Origin: Flavobacterium sp.
GTDB taxonomy: Bacteria; Bacteroidota; Bacteroidia; Flavobacteriales; Flavobacteriaceae
Length of the DNA: 61,404 nt
Direction: 5' to 3'
Assembly (NCBI GenBank): GCA_018883065.1
Contig: VEQT01000008.1
Span: 1 to 61,404 of the forward strand
The notes beneath the pieces were generated by a model. The model worked only from the letters and a program-made list of their open reading frames with translations, was not told the DNA's origin and searched no databases. Of the stretch, positions 47,962-55,941 are shown piece after piece (position 1 is the stretch's first letter; each line of letters starts with the position of its first letter). Both the position numbers and the translations under genes were made by a program.

Positions 47962-49308
47962 TCAGATCCCCACATAATTACTCGGGCTTATCGCGAGTAA
48001 TTCTTCTTTAATTTCATTAGAAACAGCTAAGGTTTGGATGAATTCTTGAATAGCCACTTGATTGATTACTCCGTGTGTGCGGGTTAGATCTTTCAAGGCT
48101 TCGTAGGGATTCGGATAGCCTTCGCGACGCAAAATGGTTTGAATGGCTTCGGCGACAACGGCCCAATTGTTTTCCAATTCGCTAGCCAATTTTTCTTCGT
48201 TCAAGACCAATTTATTTAATCCTTTCAAAGTGGCTTCCAACCCAATAATAGTGTGACCAAACGGAACGCCAATGTTGCGCAAAACAGTACTGTCGGTCAA
48301 ATCACGTTGCAAACGAGAGATTGGTAATTTGGCTGATAAATGTTCAAATAAGGCATTGGCCAGCCCTAAATTCCCTTCTGAATTTTCAAAATCAATCGGG
48401 TTTACTTTGTGCGGCATGGCTGAAGAACCAATTTCACCCGCTTTGATTTTTTGTTTGAAGTAATCCATCGAAACATACGTCCAAATGTCTCGATCTAAAT
48501 CAATCAAGATGGTATTGATGCGTTTTAAGGCATCAAAAAAAGCTGCAAAGTGATCGTAATGTTCAATTTGAGTGGTAGGAAAAGAGTGGTGTAAACCCAA
48601 ATTTTCGGTTACAAAATCAGTACCAAATTTTCTCCAATCTACTTGTGGATAGGCCACGTGATGGGCGTTATAATTGCCAGTAGCGCCTCCAAATTTGGCA
48701 GCAAAAGGAATCGAAAACAACAAACGCAATTGTTCTTCCAAACGCTCCACAAAAACGCCAATTTCTTTGCCCAAACGAGTAGGCGAGGCAGGTTGACCAT
48801 GTGTACGTGCCAACATCGGAATCTCGGCCCAAGCCACACTCAATTCTTTGAGTTTGGCTACCACTGCAATCAAGGATTTCAAGTAGACGTTGTGAAACGC
48901 CTCTTTGGTTGATAACGGAATGGCGGTATTGTTGATGTCTTGCGAAGTCAATCCGAAGTGGATGAATTCTTTGTAGGGTGCTAAGTCTAAACGGTCAAAG
49001 GCCTGTTTGATAAAATATTCTACGGCTTTTACATCGTGGTTGGTAGTTTGCTCAATGTCTTTGATGGCTTGCGCATCGGCGGTGCTGAAGTTTTCATACA
49101 AGCGGCGCAAATCGGCAAATACAGTTGGATGTACACCCGCTAATTGCGGCAATGGCAATTCGCACAAGGCAATAAAATATTCGATTTCTACAAGTACGCG
49201 GTAGCGAATTAAGGCTTCTTCTGAAAAATAAGCCGAAAGGGATTCGGTTTTGCTTCGGTATCTTCCGTCAATCGGGGAAACGGCATTCAATTCGTGTAGC
49301 GTGGCCAT
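47962..49308 (-). CDS. purB: Adenylosuccinate lyase
   Basis: 448 residues of the fumarase/aspartase superfamily. The signature loop is SSAMPHKVNPIDFENSEG (about residues 295-312); RTHGQPASPTRLGKE and HFGLTSQDINNT are the other conserved regions. It splits SAICAR and adenylosuccinate, acting twice in purine synthesis. It is the E. coli-like longer form rather than the short Bacillus type. A TATATTTG -7 box is 26 nt upstream. Convergent with guaB. Confidence 0.97.
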   Translation of the reverse strand: MATLHELNAVSPIDGRYRSKTESLSAYFSEEALIRYRVLVEIEYFIALCELPLPQLAGVHPTVFADLRRLYENFSTADAQAIKDIEQTTNHDVKAVEYFIKQAFDRLDLAPYKEFIHFGLTSQDINNTAIPLSTKEAFHNVYLKSLIAVVAKLKELSVAWAEIPMLARTHGQPASPTRLGKEIGVFVERLEEQLRLLFSIPFAAKFGGATGNYNAHHVAYPQVDWRKFGTDFVTENLGLHHSFPTTQIEHYDHFAAFFDALKRINTILIDLDRDIWTYVSMDYFKQKIKAGEIGSSAMPHKVNPIDFENSEGNLGLANALFEHLSAKLPISRLQRDLTDSTVLRNIGVPFGHTIIGLEATLKGLNKLVLNEEKLASELENNWAVVAEAIQTILRREGYPNPYEALKDLTRTHGVINQVAIQEFIQTLAVSNEIKEELLAISPSNYVGI

Positions 49309-49333
49309 GGTGTAGTGTGTTGAAAATAAGGCG

Positions 49334-49341
49334 CAAATATA
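49334..49341 (-). promoter_or_regulatory. -7 box of purB
   Basis: TATATTTG on the minus strand, 26 nt before the ATG. Confidence 0.55.
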
Positions 49342-49388
49342 TGACTTTGCTGAGGTTTATAAAAGGCAATTCCATGAAATAACAGTGC

Positions 49389-50087
49389 TTATTTTTCAAG
49401 CAGTTGGGGTAGTATTTCGATAAAATCGTGCAGTCCTTCACTGGCTGTTTTGGCAATCACAGTGGTTGGATTGGGAATGCCCTCCAATCTTGCCGGATTC
49501 AAATCGATGTACACCAACGGAATAGTTGCTTTGGCATAATGCAATAAGCTGGCTGCCGGATACACTTGAAGCGAAGTGCCAATTACCAGGAGTAAATCAG
49601 CTTGCTGGGTAAGCACGATGGCTTCTTCGAGTGCGGGAACTTCTTCGCCAAACCAAACAATGTGAGGCCTCAGCTGATTTCCATGCCCATCGGTATCGCC
49701 CAATTGTACATCGTCGTGTTGTTCGTAGATCGTATGCTCGTTGGCTACCGATCGCACTTTGGTTAATTCGCCATGCAAATGCAATACACAAGAACTGCCA
49801 GCGCGTTCGTGCAAATTGTCGACGTTTTGGGTAATAATTTGCAGTTGGTATTGCGATTCCATTTTGGCTAGTAGTTCATGGCCTTTGTTGGGCGAAACCT
49901 GCTTCAGTTGACGGCGGCGTTGGTTATAGAATTCCAAAACCAGCTGTGGGTTTTTCTGCCAACCTTCGGGAGAGGCCACTTCCATTATGTCGTGGTTTTC
50001 CCACAAGCCATTCTTGTCCCGAAAGGTCGAGATGCCACTCTCGGCCGACATGCCAGCACCGGTAAATACCACGATATTTTTTTTCAT
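49389..50087 (-). CDS. cobB: Class III sirtuin (NAD-dependent deacylase), zinc-less
   Basis: 232 residues. NAD-binding FTGAGMSAESGISTFRD (8-24) and TQNVDNLHERAGS (87-99), catalytic His105 in LHLHGEL. Tyr54 and Arg57 (FYNQRR) form the YxxR pair that marks class III sirtuins with desuccinylase/demalonylase activity. The zinc module (about 110-150) has no Cys at all; the only Cys is residue 100, just before the active site. It should therefore fold without zinc, as seen in some Bacteroidetes homologues. It diverges from the trmH-type gene through overlapping promoters. Confidence 0.9.
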   Translation of the reverse strand: MKKNIVVFTGAGMSAESGISTFRDKNGLWENHDIMEVASPEGWQKNPQLVLEFYNQRRRQLKQVSPNKGHELLAKMESQYQLQIITQNVDNLHERAGSSCVLHLHGELTKVRSVANEHTIYEQHDDVQLGDTDGHGNQLRPHIVWFGEEVPALEEAIVLTQQADLLLVIGTSLQVYPAASLLHYAKATIPLVYIDLNPARLEGIPNPTTVIAKTASEGLHDFIEILPQLLEK

Positions 50088-50106
50088 ATTCAGAAAGGGC
50101 TTTTTG

Positions 50107-50123
50107 TATTTTTGCCAAAAGTA
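50107..50123. promoter_or_regulatory. Overlapping opposed -7 boxes of sirtuin and trmH-type genes
   Basis: TATTTTTG (50107-50114, plus strand) is separated by one C from CAAAAGTA (50116-50123), which reads TACTTTTG on the minus strand. Each matches TAnnTTTG and faces the other, within the 44-bp spacer. The two polymerases could not bind at once. Confidence 0.6.
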
Positions 50124-50131
50124 AACAATCT

Positions 50132-50794
50132 ATGCCCGATCTTGACTACTTGGCCTATTTAGAAGAATTCCTTACCGATGCCCGAAAAGAAAAATTTGTA
50201 AAGGTCTTGTCTCAACGCACCAACCATTTTACGGTGGCGATTGAAGATGTGTATCAGTTGCACAATACAAGTGCTGTAATGCGTAGTTGTGAGGTGTTTG
50301 GGATTCAGCAATTGAATGTGGTTGAGGAAAAATTTGGCAAACGCATCGATAAAGAAATCGCGATGGGCGCCCAAAAATGGGTCGATGTCAATCGATTTGA
50401 ATCAATTGGGGATTGCATCCAAGAGTTGAAAGCCAAAAATTACCGCATCATTGCCACTTCGCCACACGAAAATGATTGTTTGGTGGATGATTTTGATATT
50501 ACAAAACCGGCCGCCTTGTTTTTTGGTACGGAACGGAATGGTTTATCGCAAGACGTATTGGATCAGGCCGATGGTTTTTTAAAAATTCCGATGCGGGGTT
50601 TTACCGAAAGTTTAAATATCTCAGTTTCAGCGGCGATTATCATTCAAAACCTCATGAGCCGATTGCATCAATCCGACTTGAATTGGCAATTGTCGGAAAA
50701 TGATATTTTACAAAAACGAATTGATTGGGCGCGCAATTCCATCAAAGATATCAAACGCATTGAGGCGCGCTATTTTGCCGAACGAAAGGGCTGA
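50132..50794 (+). CDS. TrmH/SpoU-family RNA 2'-O-methyltransferase
   Basis: 220 residues of the SpoU branch of SPOUT methyltransferases. N-terminal helix and NTSAVMRSCEVFGIQQLNVV, then the knot: ALFFGTERNGLSQDVLDQAD and IPMRGFTESLNISVSAAII. The best match in kind is TrmH, which methylates the ribose of G18 in tRNAs; an rRNA substrate is not excluded. Its stop abuts that of the convergent 50795 gene with no spacer. Confidence 0.9.
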   Translation: MPDLDYLAYLEEFLTDARKEKFVKVLSQRTNHFTVAIEDVYQLHNTSAVMRSCEVFGIQQLNVVEEKFGKRIDKEIAMGAQKWVDVNRFESIGDCIQELKAKNYRIIATSPHENDCLVDDFDITKPAALFFGTERNGLSQDVLDQADGFLKIPMRGFTESLNISVSAAIIIQNLMSRLHQSDLNWQLSENDILQKRIDWARNSIKDIKRIEARYFAERKG

Positions 50795-51562
50795 TTATTT
50801 CTTTTTAAGGACTTTGTATTCTTCATAACATTCGCTAATGGCGTCCATAATTTGTAGGTCATTGGCTGTTTTGATGAAGGCCTCGGAGTAGTTGCAGCGT
50901 TGTAAGATTTCAGCAATTTCTTTTTTATCGACTCCCAATAAAACGCCCAAGGTTTCGCGGTCAAATTTAGATTCTAAGAGGTTTCGAACCGTGTCGTCTT
51001 TCTTCATCTTTTTTAATCGCTTCAATTCAACCGATTTTTTTCCAAAGAAATTGTAGAGCATATCGGCTGGATTTAGAATCGAACCCAAAACCCGACCAAA
51101 AGCATTGGGTGAAGTTTCTCCCGCTTCGTAGCCTTCTTGTAAACCAGAGATGCTGTAGCGGTAATTTTCAACAGAGGGAATTAATTTGGTGTCAACTTCT
51201 AAATAGCCCGTGAGGTAATAGGGCATGATGTTCACCTCTTCAAGTGCGATGGCTTTTTCTGTGAGTTGAATGTTTGTTTTTCCATTTTTGAGCCAATCAT
51301 TTGTCACGCGCACTTTAATTGATTGGAATCCAATGTAGGAAATGTGTAAGGTGTCGTTGGCTGAAGCGTCTAGCTCGAAATACCCTTTGGCGTTTGTAAC
51401 CGTGCCTAAAACTTTATTGAGGTTGATCACGTTCACATTCTCAATGGGTACTTTGCTGTTGTCATTGAGGATTGTGCCTGAAACTTTTTTGGGAGTATCC
51501 AATTCTTGAGCCGCACTAGTAGCTACAAAACCCATAAAAAAGAAGACTACCCAATACCGCAT
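50795..51562 (-). CDS. Secreted carboxypeptidase-regulatory-like domain protein
   Basis: 255 residues with a signal peptide (YWVVFFFMGFVATSAAQ). An N-terminal CarboxypepD_reg-like domain (about 25-115: VSGTILNDNSKVPIENVNV; LHISYIGFQSIKVRV) is the same module found on TonB receptors, here without a plug or barrel. The remaining part is helical and basic (GKKSVELKRLKKMKKDDTV). Probably a periplasmic or surface protein; function unknown. Confidence 0.8.
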   Translation of the reverse strand: MRYWVVFFFMGFVATSAAQELDTPKKVSGTILNDNSKVPIENVNVINLNKVLGTVTNAKGYFELDASANDTLHISYIGFQSIKVRVTNDWLKNGKTNIQLTEKAIALEEVNIMPYYLTGYLEVDTKLIPSVENYRYSISGLQEGYEAGETSPNAFGRVLGSILNPADMLYNFFGKKSVELKRLKKMKKDDTVRNLLESKFDRETLGVLLGVDKKEIAEILQRCNYSEAFIKTANDLQIMDAISECYEEYKVLKKK

Positions 51563-51655
51563 GTTTTGTGTTTTTTTAGAAAGCCTAAAAGTACTAAAAC
51601 GAACTAAGATATGGGTAGTCTACACTATAATTAGTAGAAAATTAACAAACAGAGG

Positions 51656-53578
51656 TTAGTCTTTTCTCGGGCGTCTAGGACGTGGGCTGTCACCAAATGA
51701 TTCCGAACGTCTTGGCGCTCTAGAACTAAATCCTTCTGATTTAGGCGCATCCGAACGTCTTCCTGGGCGATCCGATCCGAAACCACCGCTTCGTCCTTCA
51801 CTTCGTCCACCAAAACCACTTTCTTTTCTTGGTCCAAAACCACTGCCGCCGCCACGAAGAGCGCTGCTGCGTTCACGACCAAATCCTCCTCCGCCGCTTC
51901 TACCTCCGCCAAAACCACCAGAATTTCTTCCGTTGTGGTCTCTGCGACCGCTGCTTGGACCGCTGCCTTCGTTTTTAGATATTTCAACGTTGATGCGGCG
52001 TCCGTTTAAGCTAAAGCCATTCAAAATACTCATTACTCTATCGGTGTGTTCACCGTCGGTGTTAAAGAAAGAGAAACCTTCTTTTACATCCACTTTAAAC
52101 ACGTCATCTCGACCTAATTCTAAGGTTTCTTTTAAGAAATCTTTCAATTGCATCCAATCAAAATCATCGCGTGAACCAATGTTAACAAAATAACGCACCG
52201 GATCTCCAGCACGAATTTCTCTTGGCTCAGATCCTCTTTCGGAACGATCGCCTTTTTCACCCGATAAATCGCGTTTCTTTTTGTAGTAGGCAATGAATCG
52301 ATTAAACTCTACAGACACCATTTTTTTGATTAACTCTTCTTTGCTCAAACCGTCTAACACTTCGTTAATGGCAGGCAAGTAGTTGTCTATTTCATGGTCT
52401 ACTTCGGTGTCTTTGATTTTATTGGCTAAGTGCAACAACTGGATTTCGCAGATTTCAATCCCGCTTGGAATTGTTTTTTCTTCAAATTTTTGTTTGATGA
52501 TGCGTTCTATAGACGAAATTTTACGCAATTCACTTTTGGTGATGATCACGATTGAAGTACCCAATTTACCGGCACGGCCTGTTCGTCCTGAACGGTGGTT
52601 GTAGGTTTCAATTTCGTCGGGCAATTGGTAGTTCACTACGTGTGTAATGTTGTCTACATCAATACCACGGGCCGCCACATCGGTAGCTACCAACATTTGA
52701 ATTTGACGACCACGAAATGATTTCATCACGCCATCGCGTTGCGCTTGTGACAAATCGCCGTGCAAGGCTGCTGCGCTGTAACCATCTTCGATTAGTTTTT
52801 CAGCAACGGCTTGGGTATCGCGTTTGGTACGGCAAAAAACCACCGAGAAAATATCGGGATTGGCATCGGCCAAACGTTTCAGGGCTTCGTAACGGTCACG
52901 GGCATTTACACAATAAAATTCGTGAGATACAGTAGCCGAACCTGAGTTTTTGGTTCCCACGGTTACTTCGGCTGGTTCGTGCATGAATTTTTTGGCAATT
53001 CGGGCTACTTCAGCCGGCATTGTAGCCGAGAATAACCAAGTGCTTTTGTCGTCTGGAGTGTCTGATAAAATCGAAACGATGTCTTCATAAAAGCCCATGT
53101 TTAGCATTTCATCTGCCTCGTCCAAAATACAGTAATTGATGTTTTTAATGTTGACTAGTCCACGATTGATCATGTCTTGCATTCTACCGGGAGTAGCTAC
53201 AATGATTTGTGCGCCGCGTTTAATTTCGCGCGCTTGTTCGGTAATACTGGCCCCGCCATAAATTGCCACCGTGTGCAATCCGTTTACGTATTTTGAGTAT
53301 TGTTTGATCTCGTTGGTGATTTGCAAACACAATTCACGGGTAGGAGATAAAATTAAGGCTTGAGTACTTCTGTTTTCAGTATCAATTTTTTGAATCAGCG
53401 GAAAGCCAAATGCTGCCGTTTTCCCTGTTCCTGTTTGTGCTAAAGCTACTAAATCAGTGTCTTGTTCCAATAGTACTGGAATCGCTTTTTCTTGCACTTC
53501 TGACGGATTCTCAAATCCTAGATCTTTGATCGCCAGCAGTAGCGACTCATTCAGACCTAATTGTTCAAATTTGTTCAT
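51656..53578 (-). CDS. DEAD-box RNA helicase (DeaD/CsdA-like)
   Basis: 640 residues. Core helicase: AQTGTGKTAAFGF (Walker A, 50-54), PTREL, LDEADEMLNMGF (153-156), SAT and HRSGRTGRAGKLG. About 465-545 is a DbpA/CsdA-type RNA-binding domain (VRYFVNIGSRDDFDWMQLK; INVEISKNEG). The last 90 residues are Gly/Arg/Ser/Phe-rich (RGG-like, for example GGFGGGRSGGGGFGRERSS) and likely disordered. Expected role: cold-related ribosome assembly or mRNA decay. A -7 box lies 23 nt upstream. Confidence 0.94.
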   Translation of the reverse strand: MNKFEQLGLNESLLLAIKDLGFENPSEVQEKAIPVLLEQDTDLVALAQTGTGKTAAFGFPLIQKIDTENRSTQALILSPTRELCLQITNEIKQYSKYVNGLHTVAIYGGASITEQAREIKRGAQIIVATPGRMQDMINRGLVNIKNINYCILDEADEMLNMGFYEDIVSILSDTPDDKSTWLFSATMPAEVARIAKKFMHEPAEVTVGTKNSGSATVSHEFYCVNARDRYEALKRLADANPDIFSVVFCRTKRDTQAVAEKLIEDGYSAAALHGDLSQAQRDGVMKSFRGRQIQMLVATDVAARGIDVDNITHVVNYQLPDEIETYNHRSGRTGRAGKLGTSIVIITKSELRKISSIERIIKQKFEEKTIPSGIEICEIQLLHLANKIKDTEVDHEIDNYLPAINEVLDGLSKEELIKKMVSVEFNRFIAYYKKKRDLSGEKGDRSERGSEPREIRAGDPVRYFVNIGSRDDFDWMQLKDFLKETLELGRDDVFKVDVKEGFSFFNTDGEHTDRVMSILNGFSLNGRRINVEISKNEGSGPSSGRRDHNGRNSGGFGGGRSGGGGFGRERSSALRGGGSGFGPRKESGFGGRSEGRSGGFGSDRPGRRSDAPKSEGFSSRAPRRSESFGDSPRPRRPRKD

Positions 53579-53600
53579 TCTTTGTTTTTAAAATTTGGTG

Positions 53601-53608
53601 CAAAAATA
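53601..53608 (-). promoter_or_regulatory. -7 box of the DEAD-box helicase gene
   Basis: TATTTTTG on the minus strand, 23 nt before the ATG. Confidence 0.55.
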
Positions 53609-53730
53609 GGGCTAATAAGTGAGATAATCTAATTTGTTACTAATTGAAAATCAGTAAATTAGAATTAATGGTAAATTGAGAAATGAAAAGGTGTTAGCTA
53701 ATGTATGGCTTTAAACAGAAAAAATGAAGA

Positions 53731-54306
53731 CTAGTGGGCTGTTAAAAACTGTATCAGTTGCTGTACTGCTAGCCCACGATGACTGCAACTGGCTTTTTCC
53801 AAAGGCGAGAGTTCGGCAAAGGTTTTTTCGTGGCCATCTGCTCGGAAAATTGGATCATAGCCAAAGCCGTTTACTCCTCTTTTTTCTAAAGCAATTTTTC
53901 CTTTTACAATCCCTGTGAATAAATGTTGCTTTCCATCTAAATTTAAGGCGATTACCGTTTTAAATTGCGCCGAACGATCGGTTGCATTTGCCAAGTTTTG
54001 CAACACTTTTTGCATATTGTCTTCTGCATTTTTTTGTTCGCCTGCATAGCGCGCCGAGTAGACGCCAGGCTCGCCATTCAGGGCTGTAATTTCTAATCCG
54101 GTGTCGTCGGCAAAACAAGGAAGGCCATAGTGTTGTGTGATGTAATCGGCTTTTAAGATTGCGTTTCCTTCAATGGTATCAGCTGTTTCGGGGATGTCAC
54201 CGGTGCAGCCAATATCGGCCAAACTCACCAGTCTAATAGAGTCGGGAAGTAACAATTGAATCTCTTTTACTTTATTGGGATTATTGGAAGCAAAGACAAT
54301 TTTCAT
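53731..54306 (-). CDS. rdgB: RdgB/HAM1 (d)ITP/XTP pyrophosphatase
   Basis: 191 residues from ATG 54306 (an upstream in-frame start at 54342 lies before the -7 box). Motifs IVFASNNPNKVKEIQLLLP, FADDTGLEITALNGEPGVYS and GFGYDPIFRADGHEKTFAEL identify the HAM1 family. It removes deaminated purine nucleotides (ITP, XTP, dITP) from the pool, matching the purine genes nearby. Separate -7 box TATCTTTG at 54326-54333. Confidence 0.96.
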   Translation of the reverse strand: MKIVFASNNPNKVKEIQLLLPDSIRLVSLADIGCTGDIPETADTIEGNAILKADYITQHYGLPCFADDTGLEITALNGEPGVYSARYAGEQKNAEDNMQKVLQNLANATDRSAQFKTVIALNLDGKQHLFTGIVKGKIALEKRGVNGFGYDPIFRADGHEKTFAELSPLEKASCSHRGLAVQQLIQFLTAH

Positions 54307-54325
54307 AGCAATAGTGTTTGGTTTG

Positions 54326-54333
54326 CAAAGATA
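54326..54333 (-). promoter_or_regulatory. -7 box of rdgB
   Basis: TATCTTTG on the minus strand, 20 nt before the ATG. Confidence 0.55.
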
Positions 54334-54420
54334 GAAGCCCAATTTTAATACCTACAATTCGGCCGCTTGAATTGTGAATATTTATTTAGTCAAAGGTTTT
54401 ATGCTTTGCATTTTTAGCCT

Positions 54421-54428
54421 TATTTTTG
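54421..54428 (+). promoter_or_regulatory. -7 box of the oxoamine synthase gene
   Basis: TATTTTTG, about 43 nt before the ATG at 54471. It diverges from the rdgB promoter at 54326. Confidence 0.5.
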
Positions 54429-54470
54429 CACCAAATTTCACAGAAATCCCACATAAACACTATTTGCACC

Positions 54471-55730
54471 ATGGTAAAAGATTTATTTGAACGCATCCAA
54501 TCAAACAAAGGACCTCTAGGAAAATGGGCTTCTCAAGCAGAAGGCTATTATGTATTTCCAAAATTAGAGGGCGAATTAGGGCCACGAATGCAATTTCACG
54601 GCAAGACAATTTTGAATTGGAGTTTAAATGATTATTTAGGATTGGCCAATCACCCCGAAGTACGCCAAGCCGATACCGATGCTGCCATCAAATACGGTGC
54701 CGCTTACCCGATGGGAGCGCGCATGATGAGTGGACATACCGAATACCACGAACAATTGGAGCAAGAATTGGCTGCATTTGTGATGAAAGAATCGGCTTAT
54801 TTATTGAATTTTGGTTACCAAGGGATCATGTCAACCATTGATGCATTGGTCACTCGAAATGATGTAATCGTATACGATGTGGATGCACACGCCTGTATCA
54901 TTGACGGTGTGCGTTTGCATAGTGGCAAACGATTTACGTACCGCCACAACGATGTGGAAAGTATGGAGAAAAATTTGCAGCGTGCCACCAAATTGGCCGA
55001 AACTACTGGCGGCGGAATTTTATTTATTACCGAAGGGGTATTTGGGATGCGCGGCCAACAAGGCAAATTGAAGGAAGTAGTTGAAATGAAGAAAAAATAC
55101 AACTTCCGTTTGTTGGTAGACGATGCACACGGATTTGGTACACTTGGAAAAACCGGCGCAGGAGCAGGTGAGGAGCAAGGATGTCAAGACGGCATCGATG
55201 TGTATTTCTCGACTTTCGCCAAATCGATGGCTAATATTGGGGCGTTTGTAGCAGGTGATAAAGACATTATTGATTACCTAAAATACAATTTGCGATCGCA
55301 GATGTTTGCCAAAGCCTTGCCAATGATTCAAACGATAGGTTCATTAAAACGCTTGGAATTGTTGCGAAATTCATCCGAAATCAAAGACAAATTATGGGTA
55401 AACGTTCGTGCACTGCAAGAAGGATTAACCAGCCGTGGGTTTAACATTGGCGACACCAATACGTGCATCACGCCGGTTTACTTAGAAGGATCTATTCCTG
55501 AAGCGATGGTGATGGTGAATGATTTGCGTGAAAATTATGGTATCTTCCTTTCTATTGTAGTCTACCCCGTTATTCCAAAAGGAATTATCTTGTTGCGTAT
55601 GATTCCAACGGCTTCTCACACTTTAGAAGATATCAACGAAACTTTAGCGGCCTTTGAAGCCATCCGTGAAAAATTGGTCAATGGAACATACAAAACTATT
55701 GCCGAACAAACCACGGTGGATGTGTCGTAG
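54471..55730 (+). CDS. PLP-dependent alpha-oxoamine synthase (serine palmitoyl- or cysteate acyl-transferase-like)
   Basis: 419 residues from ATG 54471; an upstream in-frame start at 54426 lies within the promoter. Class II aminotransferase fold of the KBL/SPT/BioF/ALAS group: SLNDYLGLANHPEV, GARMMSGHTEYHEQLE, LLVDDAHGFGTLGKTGAG (PLP-contacting Asp/His) and STFAKSMANIGAFV with the PLP Lys. In Bacteroidetes, members condense serine (sphingolipids) or cysteate (sulfonolipids) with an acyl thioester; Gly-acyl reactions are also possible. The next genes, in convergent orientation, fit a lipid locus. Specificity cannot be decided from sequence alone. Confidence 0.85.
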   Translation: MVKDLFERIQSNKGPLGKWASQAEGYYVFPKLEGELGPRMQFHGKTILNWSLNDYLGLANHPEVRQADTDAAIKYGAAYPMGARMMSGHTEYHEQLEQELAAFVMKESAYLLNFGYQGIMSTIDALVTRNDVIVYDVDAHACIIDGVRLHSGKRFTYRHNDVESMEKNLQRATKLAETTGGGILFITEGVFGMRGQQGKLKEVVEMKKKYNFRLLVDDAHGFGTLGKTGAGAGEEQGCQDGIDVYFSTFAKSMANIGAFVAGDKDIIDYLKYNLRSQMFAKALPMIQTIGSLKRLELLRNSSEIKDKLWVNVRALQEGLTSRGFNIGDTNTCITPVYLEGSIPEAMVMVNDLRENYGIFLSIVVYPVIPKGIILLRMIPTASHTLEDINETLAAFEAIREKLVNGTYKTIAEQTTVDVS

Positions 55731-55744
55731 TTTTTTCAAGTTTT

Positions 55745-55915
55745 AAGGCTAACGCCTTGTTTCAAGTTTCAAGTTTCAAGTTTCAGGTTTCAGGTTTCAG
55801 GTTGTAATAGTATACTAAGTACAAGAAATTAATACAGTAAATAGTGTACAATATTTTTCTTATAACGAACTTGAAACCTGAAACTTGAAACCTCAAACAA
55901 ATTGTGAGGCTTCAG
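55745..55915. repeat. Inverted heptad-repeat element between convergent genes
   Basis: Six TTTCAAG/TTTCAGG units (55760-55801) are mirrored by four CTTGAAA/CCTGAAA-type units (55870-55897), forming a long hairpin with a 68-bp loop region. Short hairpins border it: AAGGC-TAAC-GCCTT (55745-55758) and GGC-TTCA-GCC (55909-55918). Confidence 0.85.
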
Positions 55916-55941
55916 CCGAGCAATAAAACCAGAAACGAAAA

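Noticed and set aside
51631..51987. 118-residue reading frame on the minus strand over the DEAD helicase tail
   Set aside because: It is a frame shadow of the Gly/Arg-rich tail with Val/Ala-Glu runs created by the repeat codons; no start context or family.
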